Positions 35,347 to 43,198 of a DNA stretch of 64,000 nt are shown here, in pieces. The notes under the pieces were generated by a model. That model saw nothing but the letters and a program-made list of their open reading frames with translations, was not told the origin of the DNA and did no database searches. A program made the translations under genes and the position numbers. Source of the DNA: Dokdonella sp. (lineage in GTDB: Bacteria; Pseudomonadota; Gammaproteobacteria; Xanthomonadales; Rhodanobacteraceae); contig NZ_JAHCAQ010000007.1 in NCBI RefSeq assembly GCF_019634845.1, forward strand, positions 100,368 through 164,367. Reading direction: 5' to 3'. The stretch's first letter is position 1, and each line of letters begins with the position of its first letter.

Positions 35347-36000
35347 TTGCACGGAATTTTCGTCACCGGCACCGACACCGGCAGCGGCAAGACCTTCGCC
35401 AGTTGCGCACTGCTGCGCGCCTGGCGCGCGCAAGGCCTGCGCGCCAGCGGCATGAAGCCCGTGGCCAGCGGCAGCGTGACCACCCCGCAGGGCCTGCGCA
35501 ACGAAGACGCGCTGGCCCTGCTCGCCGCCAGCGACCCCGCGCCGGCCTACGCCGACTGCAATCCGTTCGCCTACGAGCCGCCGATCGCGCCGCACGTGGC
35601 GGCAGCGCTCGCCGATCGCCCGGTCGCGCTCGACGTCATCATCGCCGCCCACGCCCGCATCGCCGCGCACTGCACGCGCAGCGTGGTCGAAGGCGTCGGC
35701 GGCTGGCTCGCGCCGTTGTCGGACACGCTCATGCAGGCCGACCTCGTGCATGCGCTCGACCTGCGCGTCGTGCTCGTGGTCGGCGTCAGGCTCGGCTGCA
35801 TCAACCACGCCCTGCTCAGCGCACGCGCGATCCGCGCCGATGGCTGCAGGCTGGTCGGCTGGATCGCCAATCGCATCGATCCGCACATGGCCGAGGCCGA
35901 CGCCAGCATCGCCGCGATCGGCAGCCGCATCGAAGCGCCGCTGCTGGCCACGCTGGCCTGGCACGAGGCTGCGCCGCGATTCACGCTCGATGGCTGCTGA
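35347..36000 (+). CDS. bioD: Dethiobiotin synthase
   Basis: 217 residues if started at TTG 35347, which lies just before the P-loop strand (HGIFVTGTDTGSGKT). GGAACG sits eight bases upstream. ATGs further upstream would add unrelated residues. Other blocks: MKPVASGS, the PPIAPHVAA region and EGVGGWLAPLSD, all typical of BioD. The enzyme closes the ureido ring of dethiobiotin from diaminopelargonate, CO2 and ATP. The other bio genes are not in the window. The next gene starts inside its last codons. Confidence 0.92.
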   Translation: MHGIFVTGTDTGSGKTFASCALLRAWRAQGLRASGMKPVASGSVTTPQGLRNEDALALLAASDPAPAYADCNPFAYEPPIAPHVAAALADRPVALDVIIAAHARIAAHCTRSVVEGVGGWLAPLSDTLMQADLVHALDLRVVLVVGVRLGCINHALLSARAIRADGCRLVGWIANRIDPHMAEADASIAAIGSRIEAPLLATLAWHEAAPRFTLDGC

Positions 36001-37345
36001 CGCGCCCGCGCCGCCGCTGGCGCGCTGGCCGTGGTGGCTGGCACTGGCCGGCGTCGCGCTCGATCTCGTTGCGTTCTGGCCCGGACTGCTCTCGTTCGAC
36101 TCCGCGCAGGCCTGGTGGCAGGCACGGCACCAGGCCGCCACGGGCATCACGCCGCTGCCGTTCGTGTTGCTGTGGCAAGCCGCCGATCGGCTCGGCGCCG
36201 GCCCGGGCGCCCTGTTCGTGCTGCAACTGACGCTGTTCTGGAGCGGTCTGGCGCTGCTGGCGCAGGCCCTGCAATGGCCGGCCCGGCGTGGCGCTCCGCT
36301 CCTGCTCGCCATTGCCCTGCTGCCGGTGCCGTGGCTGCTGCGCGGCCATGTGTGGACCGATGTCATCGTGCTCGCCGCGGCATGCTGCGCGCTCGGCCTG
36401 CTGGCACGGGCACAGCGGTCGACACGACCCTGGCCATGGCCATGGCTGCTTCTGGCCCTGCCTTGTCTGGCCTGCGCCGGCCTGCTGCGCCACAACGCCT
36501 TGCCGGCAATGCTGCCGCTGGCATGGTGGTGGAGCACGCTGGCCCGACCTGCGCGCGGCACCGTGCGTGGCGCCTGTCTGGCGCGGGCGGCGCTGGCCTG
36601 CGCACTGCTGCTGGCGATCTTCGGGTTGGGCCGGCTGCTGCAGGACGGCATCCGCGAGCGCGTGCCGGTGTGGCCATCGCTCGCCCAGTTCGACCTGGCC
36701 GGGATGTCGGTGCGCAGTGGCCAGATGCTGCTGCCCGCGTTCATGGTCGGCCCCGGCCTCGAGGTGGGCGAACTCGCGCACGCGTTCCGACCATGGAGCA
36801 ATCTCACGCTGTTCGACACGCGCCACGGCGTGCGCTCGCCGTTCGAACCGCCGCTGTCGCCGCTCGAACTGGCCACGCTGCGGCGCGCCTGGCTCGATGC
36901 GATCGCGACGCACCCGGCCGCATGGCTCGGCCACCGCTGGCAGGTGACGCGCGCGCTGCTCGGCACGCATGCGGCCGACTGGCCAGCCGAACTGATCTAC
37001 GTGCAGGCATCGGTCGACTATCGTGACAATCCACCGATCGCCACCCACCAGGGCGCCCTGCATGCGCGGCTGATGCAGCTCGCGGCGCTGCTGCGGGCGA
37101 CGCCGCTGCTCGCGGCGTGGCCCTGCCTGCTGGCCGGACTGCTCGCGGCACTGCCGGCATGGCGCCGGCGCACCACGCTGGCCGGCCGCGTCGCGCTGAC
37201 CGCACTCGCCAGCGCCGCCTTGCTGGCGCTGCCATTGGGCGTGCTCGCGCCGGCTGCCGAACTGCGCTATCTGGGCTGGCCATGCGTGGCCAGCCTCATC
37301 GCGCTCGCCGCGGTGCTTGCCACGCCGAGGCAAGGGGCGCGCTGA
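35990..37345 (+). CDS. Polytopic membrane protein, possible glycosyltransferase-like
   Basis: 451 residues starting at ATG 35990, overlapping bioD by 11 bases. About ten hydrophobic helices; the first loop contains FWPGLLSFDSAQAWWQARHQ, with acidic residues placed as in GT-C type proteins. A periplasmic-looking segment spans about residues 215-345. The stretch LPVPWLLRGHVWTDV and the RHNALPAMLPL loop resemble bacterial DUF6020/glucosyltransferase-type families, but I cannot name one with certainty. No soluble domain is seen. Confidence 0.72.
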   Translation: MAADAPAPPLARWPWWLALAGVALDLVAFWPGLLSFDSAQAWWQARHQAATGITPLPFVLLWQAADRLGAGPGALFVLQLTLFWSGLALLAQALQWPARRGAPLLLAIALLPVPWLLRGHVWTDVIVLAAACCALGLLARAQRSTRPWPWPWLLLALPCLACAGLLRHNALPAMLPLAWWWSTLARPARGTVRGACLARAALACALLLAIFGLGRLLQDGIRERVPVWPSLAQFDLAGMSVRSGQMLLPAFMVGPGLEVGELAHAFRPWSNLTLFDTRHGVRSPFEPPLSPLELATLRRAWLDAIATHPAAWLGHRWQVTRALLGTHAADWPAELIYVQASVDYRDNPPIATHQGALHARLMQLAALLRATPLLAAWPCLLAGLLAALPAWRRRTTLAGRVALTALASAALLALPLGVLAPAAELRYLGWPCVASLIALAAVLATPRQGAR

Positions 37346-37377
37346 TACACTGCGGCCATGATCATCAGGAAGGCATC

Positions 37378-37725
37378 ATGAGCGCGCAGAGATTCTTGTT
37401 CATCATCGACGACCTCTCCAACGCACGCGGCGACTCGAAGGATCTGTCGTTCGATGGCGTCTCGCCCGACGGCTTCGCGCAGGCGTTGCAGCAGGCGCTG
37501 CGTGAACCGGGCCTGTGGCTGCGCTGGAAGGCGCTGCAACCCGATCCCGACGGGGTCGATCCGGCGCTCGGCGCCAGTGACCCGCAGGCGCGCGTGATCG
37601 CGCAGCAATCGGATGTGCATGTGAGCGTCGAGGTGCAGACGACGCTGCCGCATGCGGTGATCCAGCATCGCATGACGCTGCTGATCGGCAAGCACTGGGA
37701 GCTGCGCAGCGTCAGCGCGCTGTGA
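37378..37725 (+). CDS. Small conserved-looking protein of unknown function
   Basis: 115 residues from ATG 37378 with AGGAAGG upstream. No signal peptide or membrane helix. The sequence alternates helix and strand (FLFIIDDLSNARGDSKDLSF, FAQALQQALREPGLWLRWKA) and ends LLIGKHWELRSVSAL. No family is recognised. It is convergent with gshA. Confidence 0.7.
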   Translation: MSAQRFLFIIDDLSNARGDSKDLSFDGVSPDGFAQALQQALREPGLWLRWKALQPDPDGVDPALGASDPQARVIAQQSDVHVSVEVQTTLPHAVIQHRMTLLIGKHWELRSVSAL

Positions 37726-37756
37726 TGCGCGCCGCGCAGCGGCGCCGCGTGGCGCG

Positions 37757-39121
37757 TCAGTAGGCGAACTCGCCGAACACGCGATCGATGTCGCCCTGCC
37801 ACGGCCCGTGGTAGAGCTCGAGCTTGCGCTGGGCCGGGGTCTGGTTGGCTTCGACGATGTGGTTGAGCGTGTCGAGGAAGATGCGCTCGTCGGCGCCGCC
37901 GGGGTTGTGGCGCGCGCGCCGCGCCAGACCGTGCGCGCTGATCGCGAGTACCTCGCGCGCAAGCTCACGCACGGTGGCGCCGCGAAACGGCAGCGCCAAG
38001 GCATGCCGCGGCACACCGTCACGCAGCGCGTGGCGCTGCTCGCGCGTGAAGTCCTTGACCAGGTCCCAGGCCGCAGCGAGCGCGTCCTCGTCGTAGAGCA
38101 GGCCGACCCACAGCGCCGGCAGCGCGCACAGTCGGTTCCACGGTCCGCCGTCGGCGCCACGCATCTCGAGAAACTTCTTGAGCCGTACCTCGGGAAACGC
38201 CGTGGTCATGTGGTCGGCCCAGTCGTGCAGCGTCGCTTTCGCGCCCGGCAGCTCGGCCAGCTCGCCGGCCAGGAACTTGCGGAACGACTTGCCGGCAAGG
38301 TCGATGTATTCGCCGCCGCGATAGCTGAAGTACATCGGCACGTCGAGCAGGTAGTCGACGTAGCGCTCGTAGCCGAACCCAGCCTCGAACACGAAATCGA
38401 GCATGCCGGTGCGATCGGGGTCGGTGTCGGTCCAGATGTGCGAACGGTAGCTCTGGAAACCGTTGGGCTTGCCGTGGGTGAACGGTGAATCGGCGAACAG
38501 CGCGGTGGCGACCGGTTGCAGGGCAAGCGCGACGCGGAACTTCTTCACCATGTCGGCTTCGTTGGCGAAGTCGAGGTTGACCTGCACGGTGCAGGTGCGC
38601 GTCATCATGTCCAGGCCGAGCGAACCGACCTTGGGCATGTAGTCGCGCATGATGCGGTAGCGGCCCTTGGGCATCCACGGCATGTCCTCGCGGCGCCACT
38701 TGGGCTGGAAGCCCATGCCGAGGAAACCGAGTCCGAGCGCGTCGGCAATGGTCTTGACCTCGCGCAGGTGACTGCTGACCTCGCAGCAGGTGTCGTGCAC
38801 GGTTTCCAGTTGCGCGCCCGACAATTCGAGCTGGCCGGCCGGTTCGAGCGTGACCGACGCACCGTCGCGCGACAGCGCGATCAACTTGCCGTGTTCCTCG
38901 ATGCGCTGCCAACCGAACCGCGTGAGGCCTTCGAGCAGGGCGCCGATGCCGCGCTCACCGTCCCATCCGGGCGGGCGCAGATCGTCGAGGCGAAAGCCGA
39001 ACTTCTCGTGTTCGGTGCCGATGCGCCAAAGTGCCGCAGGCTTTTCGCCGGCGGCGATGTAGTCCACGAGCTGCTGCCGATCGCGGATCGGCTCGTCCTT
39101 GACCTGACTCAATCCGGACAT
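37757..39121 (-). CDS. gshA: Glutamate-cysteine ligase (GCS2/plant-like type)
   Basis: 454 residues. The GCS2-type core is evident: ALWRIGTEHEKFGF near the N-terminus (catalytic Glu pair), VTLEPAGQLELSGA, FLGMGFQPKW, PKGRYRIMRDYMP, RTCTVQVNLDF and FEMRGADGGPW-like LEMRGADGGPWNRL. It joins glutamate and cysteine with ATP, the first step of glutathione synthesis. This class is the one found in Xanthomonadales, alphaproteobacteria and plants rather than the enterobacterial GshA. gshB is not in the window. Confidence 0.95.
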   Translation of the reverse strand: MSGLSQVKDEPIRDRQQLVDYIAAGEKPAALWRIGTEHEKFGFRLDDLRPPGWDGERGIGALLEGLTRFGWQRIEEHGKLIALSRDGASVTLEPAGQLELSGAQLETVHDTCCEVSSHLREVKTIADALGLGFLGMGFQPKWRREDMPWMPKGRYRIMRDYMPKVGSLGLDMMTRTCTVQVNLDFANEADMVKKFRVALALQPVATALFADSPFTHGKPNGFQSYRSHIWTDTDPDRTGMLDFVFEAGFGYERYVDYLLDVPMYFSYRGGEYIDLAGKSFRKFLAGELAELPGAKATLHDWADHMTTAFPEVRLKKFLEMRGADGGPWNRLCALPALWVGLLYDEDALAAAWDLVKDFTREQRHALRDGVPRHALALPFRGATVRELAREVLAISAHGLARRARHNPGGADERIFLDTLNHIVEANQTPAQRKLELYHGPWQGDIDRVFGEFAY

Positions 39122-39310
39122 CGGTGCTTCCTCGCGGCAAACGGGGACGAATTATGGGGGCGCCCGCAGCGAACCGAAGGGCGCTGCGGGCCGGCGACGC
39201 CAACGGCGGCTGCCGCTGTGCCCGCGCACGTCGGCGGCGCTTGCGGGAGTAACCCAATGGATCAGTGACTTGCGCGTCCAGGCGGCGGCGCGGCAAGCCG
39301 CGCCGGCCAC

Positions 39311-39922
39311 TCAGGCCGTGGCCACCCCGAGCCAACCGGCCAGCAGCGTGCGCACTTCGGCCAGCCCGGTGCCGGCCTGGGCCGAGAACAGCTGCACGCT
39401 CGCCCCCGGCGCGAATTGCGCCAACTCCTTGCGCACGGCCTGCAGCGTGCGCGCGGCCTCGCCGCGCGAGAGCTTGTCGGCCTTGGTGAGCAGGCAATGA
39501 CAGGCCCGCCCGCTGGCGGCCGCGAACTCGAGCATCTGGCGGTCGAACTCCTTGAGCGGATGGCGCGCGTCCATGACCAGCACCAGCCCGCACAGCGAGC
39601 CGCGCGTGCGCAGGTAGGCATCGATCACCCCGCGCCAGTGCGCGCGCATCGCCTCGGGTACCTTGGCGTATCCGTAGCCGGGCAGGTCGATGAGCCGCAG
39701 CTGGCCCTCGCCGAGCACGAACACGTTGAGCAACTGGGTCCGCCCCGGCGTGCGCGAGGTGCGCGCCAGCCCGTGCTGGTCGCAGATCGCGTTGAGCGCG
39801 CTCGATTTGCCGGCGTTGGAGCGGCCGGCAAAGGCCACTTCGACGCCCGCGTCAGCAGGCAGCTGGTCGAGCCGGTTGGCGCTGGTCGCGAATCGCGCCT
39901 GGCGAAATGGGTTGGCTGGCAT
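39311..39922 (-). CDS. engB: Ribosome biogenesis GTP-binding protein EngB/YihA/YsxC
   Basis: 203 residues from ATG 39922. GTPase motifs: G1 GRSNAGKSS, G2 region RTSRTPGRTQ, G3 DLPGYGYA, G4 TKADKL, G5-like SAQ. PEAMRAHWRGVIDAYLRTR follows G3 as in the family. It acts in 50S subunit assembly. It is divergent from the cytochrome c4 gene, an order I recall from Xanthomonas and relatives. Confidence 0.96.
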   Translation of the reverse strand: MPANPFRQARFATSANRLDQLPADAGVEVAFAGRSNAGKSSALNAICDQHGLARTSRTPGRTQLLNVFVLGEGQLRLIDLPGYGYAKVPEAMRAHWRGVIDAYLRTRGSLCGLVLVMDARHPLKEFDRQMLEFAAASGRACHCLLTKADKLSRGEAARTLQAVRKELAQFAPGASVQLFSAQAGTGLAEVRTLLAGWLGVATA

Positions 39923-40057
39923 GGAACACCGTCGGACTGGAAGGAACGGTGGTTTGACCACCCTTGGACTGGCGCGGATAATCCACACGTCATGCGGCGG
40001 TGCCAACGCACCGCGACGTCCGGAACCCCGGGACCCCTCGCCTTGCGGAGCCAGTGT

Positions 40058-40729
40058 ATGAGTTTTCGGCGCACGTTTGTCCCCACCCTGCTGCTCGGCA
40101 CCTGCTGCGCCGGCTTCGCCATGGCCCAGGACGGCGCCGCGCCGCATCCTGGCGATGCCACGGCGGGCGAGGCCAAGGCCGCGGTCTGCGTGGCCTGCCA
40201 CGGCATGGATGGCAACTCGACCGACCAGCAGTATCCCAAGCTCGCGGGCCAGAACGAGGCCTACATCGCGCGCCAGCTCGAGCTGTTCAAGACCACCAAG
40301 CGCAACAATCCGATCATGCTCGGCTTTGCCTCGATGCTGACGCCACAGGAAGCCCACGACGTGGGCGCCTTCTTCGCCAGCAAGAACGTCACCGCCGGCG
40401 TCACCGACGAACAGGCTCTGGCCCGCGGCCAGGCCTTGTACCGCGGCGGCGACGCAGCGCTCGGCGTGCCGGCCTGCATGGCCTGCCACGGCCCCGATGG
40501 CCATGGCGTGGCCGGCGCCGGCTTCCCGCAACTGGCCGGCCAGTGGGCCAGCTATGTCGATGCCAAGCTCACCGAATGGAAGAGCGGCACCACGTGGGGC
40601 AACGACACCAACGCCCAGATCATGCCGGCGATCGCCCAGCGCCTGTCGGCCGCCGATATCGCCGCCGTATCGTCCTACGTCGAAGGCCTGCACACGGCGG
40701 CCGCGGGAACCAACACCGCGCAGAAGTAG
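40058..40729 (+). CDS. Cytochrome c4 (dihaem)
   Basis: 223 residues with a signal peptide (VPTLLLGTCCAGFAMA). Two class-I c-type domains follow, each with CxxCH: CVACHGMDGN and CMACHGPDGHG. Each domain also has a downstream haem-ligand Met region (NPIMLGFASML; NAQIMPAIAQRLS). YPKLAGQNEAYIARQLELFK and FPQLAGQWASYVDAKLTEWK show the internal duplication of c4. It is a periplasmic electron carrier to terminal oxidases. It is followed by two DsbA-like genes. Confidence 0.95.
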   Translation: MSFRRTFVPTLLLGTCCAGFAMAQDGAAPHPGDATAGEAKAAVCVACHGMDGNSTDQQYPKLAGQNEAYIARQLELFKTTKRNNPIMLGFASMLTPQEAHDVGAFFASKNVTAGVTDEQALARGQALYRGGDAALGVPACMACHGPDGHGVAGAGFPQLAGQWASYVDAKLTEWKSGTTWGNDTNAQIMPAIAQRLSAADIAAVSSYVEGLHTAAAGTNTAQK

Positions 40730-40749
40730 TCTGAGCGCGGCCATGACGC

Positions 40750-40798
40750 AGCCGCCCACGGGCGGCTTGCTTCCAGCGCAGCCGCCGCGTGCGGCTGC
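40750..40798 (+). terminator. Tandem hairpins after cytochrome c4
   Basis: Two inverted repeats lie between the cytochrome c4 stop and the next start. AGCCGCCC/GGGCGGCT has a 2-base loop (40750-40767), with TTGCTT just after. GCAGCCGC/GCGGCTGC has a 5-base loop (40778-40798). They may reduce read-through or stabilise the 3' end. Confidence 0.45.
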
Positions 40799-40828
40799 AC
40801 CCTCCCTTGCCACCCGGAGTCTGCGTCG

Positions 40829-41533
40829 ATGTCCACTCGACCGATGTTCACCCGCGCTGCCATCGTCCTGTTCGGCTGGCTGGCCGCGTTCACGCTCGGC
40901 CATGCCCAGGCGCCCGCCAGCGAAACCTTCACCGAAGGCAAGAACTATTTCCTGATCGAGCCGGCGCAGCCGGGCACGGTCGATGGCAAGGTCGAGGTGG
41001 TGGAGATCTTTTCCTACGCCTGCCCGGCCTGCAACGCGTTCCAGCCGACGATCAAGAAGCTGCGTGCCGCGCTGCCCGCCAATGCCGTCATGACCTACCT
41101 GCCCGCCTCGTTCCGCCCCGACGAGGACTGGCCCGTGTTCCAGCGCGCCTACTACGCGGCGCAGGCACTGGGCATCGCCGACAAGGTGCACGACGCGCTG
41201 TTCGACGCGGTATGGAAGGACGATGGCACGCTGCGCATCACCGATGCCAAGACCCACCAGCCGCTCAAGCCGATGCCGTCGATCGAGGACGTCGCCAAGT
41301 TCTTCGCCGGCCATGGCGTCAGCGTCGACGACGCGATCGGCACCGCCAATTCATTCGCGGTCAACGCCAAGATGAAGCGCGCCGATGCGCTGCTCAAGGC
41401 CTATGGCGTGGATTCGACGCCGACCCTCGTCGTTGCCGGCAAGTACCGCGTGACCGCGCGGTCGGCGGGCGACCTCGACAAGCTGGTGCCGCTGGTCAAC
41501 TATCTCGTCGCCAAGGAAAGCGCCGGCCATTGA
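40829..41533 (+). CDS. dsbA: DsbA-family thiol:disulfide interchange protein (CPAC active site)
   Basis: 234 residues with a signal peptide (AAIVLFGWLAAFTLGHAQA). The thioredoxin-fold active site is C65-P-A-C68 in FSYACPACNAFQP. The cis-proline loop is seen in VDSTPTLVVAGKYRV. The middle helical insertion is present. It should oxidise cysteines of periplasmic proteins. The CPAC dipeptide differs from CPHC of its neighbour and would be expected to change the redox potential. The second copy starts 41 bases after its stop. Confidence 0.93.
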   Translation: MSTRPMFTRAAIVLFGWLAAFTLGHAQAPASETFTEGKNYFLIEPAQPGTVDGKVEVVEIFSYACPACNAFQPTIKKLRAALPANAVMTYLPASFRPDEDWPVFQRAYYAAQALGIADKVHDALFDAVWKDDGTLRITDAKTHQPLKPMPSIEDVAKFFAGHGVSVDDAIGTANSFAVNAKMKRADALLKAYGVDSTPTLVVAGKYRVTARSAGDLDKLVPLVNYLVAKESAGH

Positions 41534-41574
41534 GGCAGCGCCAGGCTCCACTTCCGCCCCACGAGGATCGCCTC

Positions 41575-42258
41575 ATGTTCAAGCGCATCGGTTTCTTGTT
41601 TGCCGCACTGCTGGCGGCCGGCTCGGCCGTGGCCGCCGACGCGCCAGCCGTGGCGACGGCAGCGCCCGACTGGAAGGAAGGCACCCACTACTTCGCCATC
41701 GATCCGCCGCAGCCGGTGGCCAGTGGCGACAAGGTCGAAGTGCTCGAAGTGTTCTCGTATGCCTGCCCGCATTGCGCGCATTTCCAGCCCTATGCCGAGC
41801 AGCTCAAGCAATCGCTGCCGTCCTACGCCGCCTTCGACTACATGCCGGCCATCTTCAACGCGAGCTGGGAACCCTACGCGCGCGCCTACTACACGGCGCA
41901 GTCGATGGGGGTGCTGGCCAAGACGCACCAGGCACTTTTCGATGCCCTGCACCGTGACCACATCCCGATGCGCACGATCGAGGACCTGGCCGGGTTCTAC
42001 GCGCAGCACGGAGTGGATCGCGCCAAGTTCCTCGCCACGGCCGCCTCGTTCGAGGTGGAAAGCAAGCTCGCGCGCGCCTTCGACATCGTCAAGAACGACG
42101 GCATCGACGGCACGCCTTCGATCGTCGTCAACGGCAAGTACCGCATCACGGGTGCCTCGGCCGGCGGCTATCCGCAGATGATCGAACTCACCGACTGGCT
42201 GGTGAAGAAGGAACACGACGCCAAGGCCAAGCCGGCCAAGTCCGCCGCCGCCAAGTGA
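41575..42258 (+). CDS. dsbA: DsbA-family thiol:disulfide interchange protein (CPHC active site)
   Basis: 227 residues from ATG 41575 (GAGGA upstream) with a signal peptide (FLFAALLAAGSAVAA). The active site is C64-P-H-C67 in FSYACPHCAHFQP, the classical DsbA dipeptide. The cis-Pro region reads IDGTPSIVVNGKYRI. The C-terminus is a lysine/alanine-rich tail (EHDAKAKPAKSAAAK). It clearly shares an origin with the gene before it; the two likely form an operon with cytochrome c4. Confidence 0.94.
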   Translation: MFKRIGFLFAALLAAGSAVAADAPAVATAAPDWKEGTHYFAIDPPQPVASGDKVEVLEVFSYACPHCAHFQPYAEQLKQSLPSYAAFDYMPAIFNASWEPYARAYYTAQSMGVLAKTHQALFDALHRDHIPMRTIEDLAGFYAQHGVDRAKFLATAASFEVESKLARAFDIVKNDGIDGTPSIVVNGKYRITGASAGGYPQMIELTDWLVKKEHDAKAKPAKSAAAK

Positions 42259-42310
42259 TTCGCGCCGTGGGGCCGCCGCTTGGCGGCACCCGCGGCGCCG
42301 GCTCCCGCGC

Positions 42311-43105
42311 ATGACCTCCGCCCCGGCCAGCCCCCATGACGATGAGCCGCGGGCCAACGCGCTGAACCTGCTCAGTTGCAACATCCTCGCCGGCGGCAGC
42401 GTCAAGGGTTACCGCGACTACGTGACCGGCAGCTGGAAGCAGGTGCTGCCACACGGCAAGCGCGCCAACCTCGACGGGCTGGCCCGCCTGCTGGGTGACT
42501 TCGACCTCGTTGCGCTGCAGGAAGCCGACGCCGGCAGCCTGCGCTCGGGCTTCCTCAACCAGACCCAATATCTGGCCGAAAGCGCGCATTTCCCATACTG
42601 GACCCATCAGCCCAATCGGCGCGTGGCCAGGCTCGCGACGTCGAGCAATGGTCTGCTGGCGCGCCTGGAGCCGAGCGAGGTGCTCGATTACCCGCTGCCC
42701 GGACGCATTCCCGGCCGCGGCGCGCTGTGGGTGCGCTTTGGCGCCGCCACCGATGGCCTGGTCGTGGTGGTCGCCCACCTGTCGCTCGGCGCACAAGCGC
42801 GTGCGCGCCAGCTCGGCTTCCTCGCCGAACTGCTCGAAGGACAGGCTAATGCAGTGCTGATGGGCGACCTCAACACGCCCGCGCACAGCAAGGAACTCGA
42901 GGCGCTGTACCGGCGCACCACGCTCACGCCACCGACCGATCCACCGCCGACCTTCCCGAGCTGGAAACCCAAGCGCGCGATCGACCACATCCTCACCTCG
43001 GCGCCGATCGAGGTCGAGCGGCGCTGGGCCCTGCCCCACCTGGGTTCCGATCACCTGCCGATCGCCGCCCGCATCCGCCTGCCGGACGCGCCGTCCGGCA
43101 ACTGA
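42311..43105 (+). CDS. Endonuclease/exonuclease/phosphatase family protein
   Basis: 264 residues without a signal peptide. EEP-fold landmarks: LSCNILAGG at the start (metal Asn), ALQEADAG (metal Glu), VVVVAHLSLG, LMGDLNTPAHS (Asp-x-Asn), RAIDHILTSAP and LGSDHLPIAARI (catalytic Asp-His). The substrate may be DNA, a phospholipid headgroup or another phosphodiester. A gene of this type follows the dsbA pair in Xanthomonadales. A strong terminator lies after it. Confidence 0.9.
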   Translation: MTSAPASPHDDEPRANALNLLSCNILAGGSVKGYRDYVTGSWKQVLPHGKRANLDGLARLLGDFDLVALQEADAGSLRSGFLNQTQYLAESAHFPYWTHQPNRRVARLATSSNGLLARLEPSEVLDYPLPGRIPGRGALWVRFGAATDGLVVVVAHLSLGAQARARQLGFLAELLEGQANAVLMGDLNTPAHSKELEALYRRTTLTPPTDPPPTFPSWKPKRAIDHILTSAPIEVERRWALPHLGSDHLPIAARIRLPDAPSGN

Positions 43106-43150
43106 TGGCGCCTGTCGCGCACGGCCAGCCGGCGCCGGGTCCCGCAAGTG

Positions 43151-43176
43151 AAAAGGCCGCCCGAGGGCGGCCTTTT
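43151..43176. terminator. Bidirectional intrinsic terminator
   Basis: AAAAGGCCGCCC-GA-GGGCGGCCTTTT forms a 12-bp stem whose arms start with A4 and end with T4, so both strands show a GC stem followed by T residues. It separates the plus-strand endonuclease-family gene (stop 43105) and the minus-strand TonB receptor gene (stop 43199). It is the clearest terminator in the window. Confidence 0.92.
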
Positions 43177-43198
43177 CATCGTGCCTGACGGCGATGGA

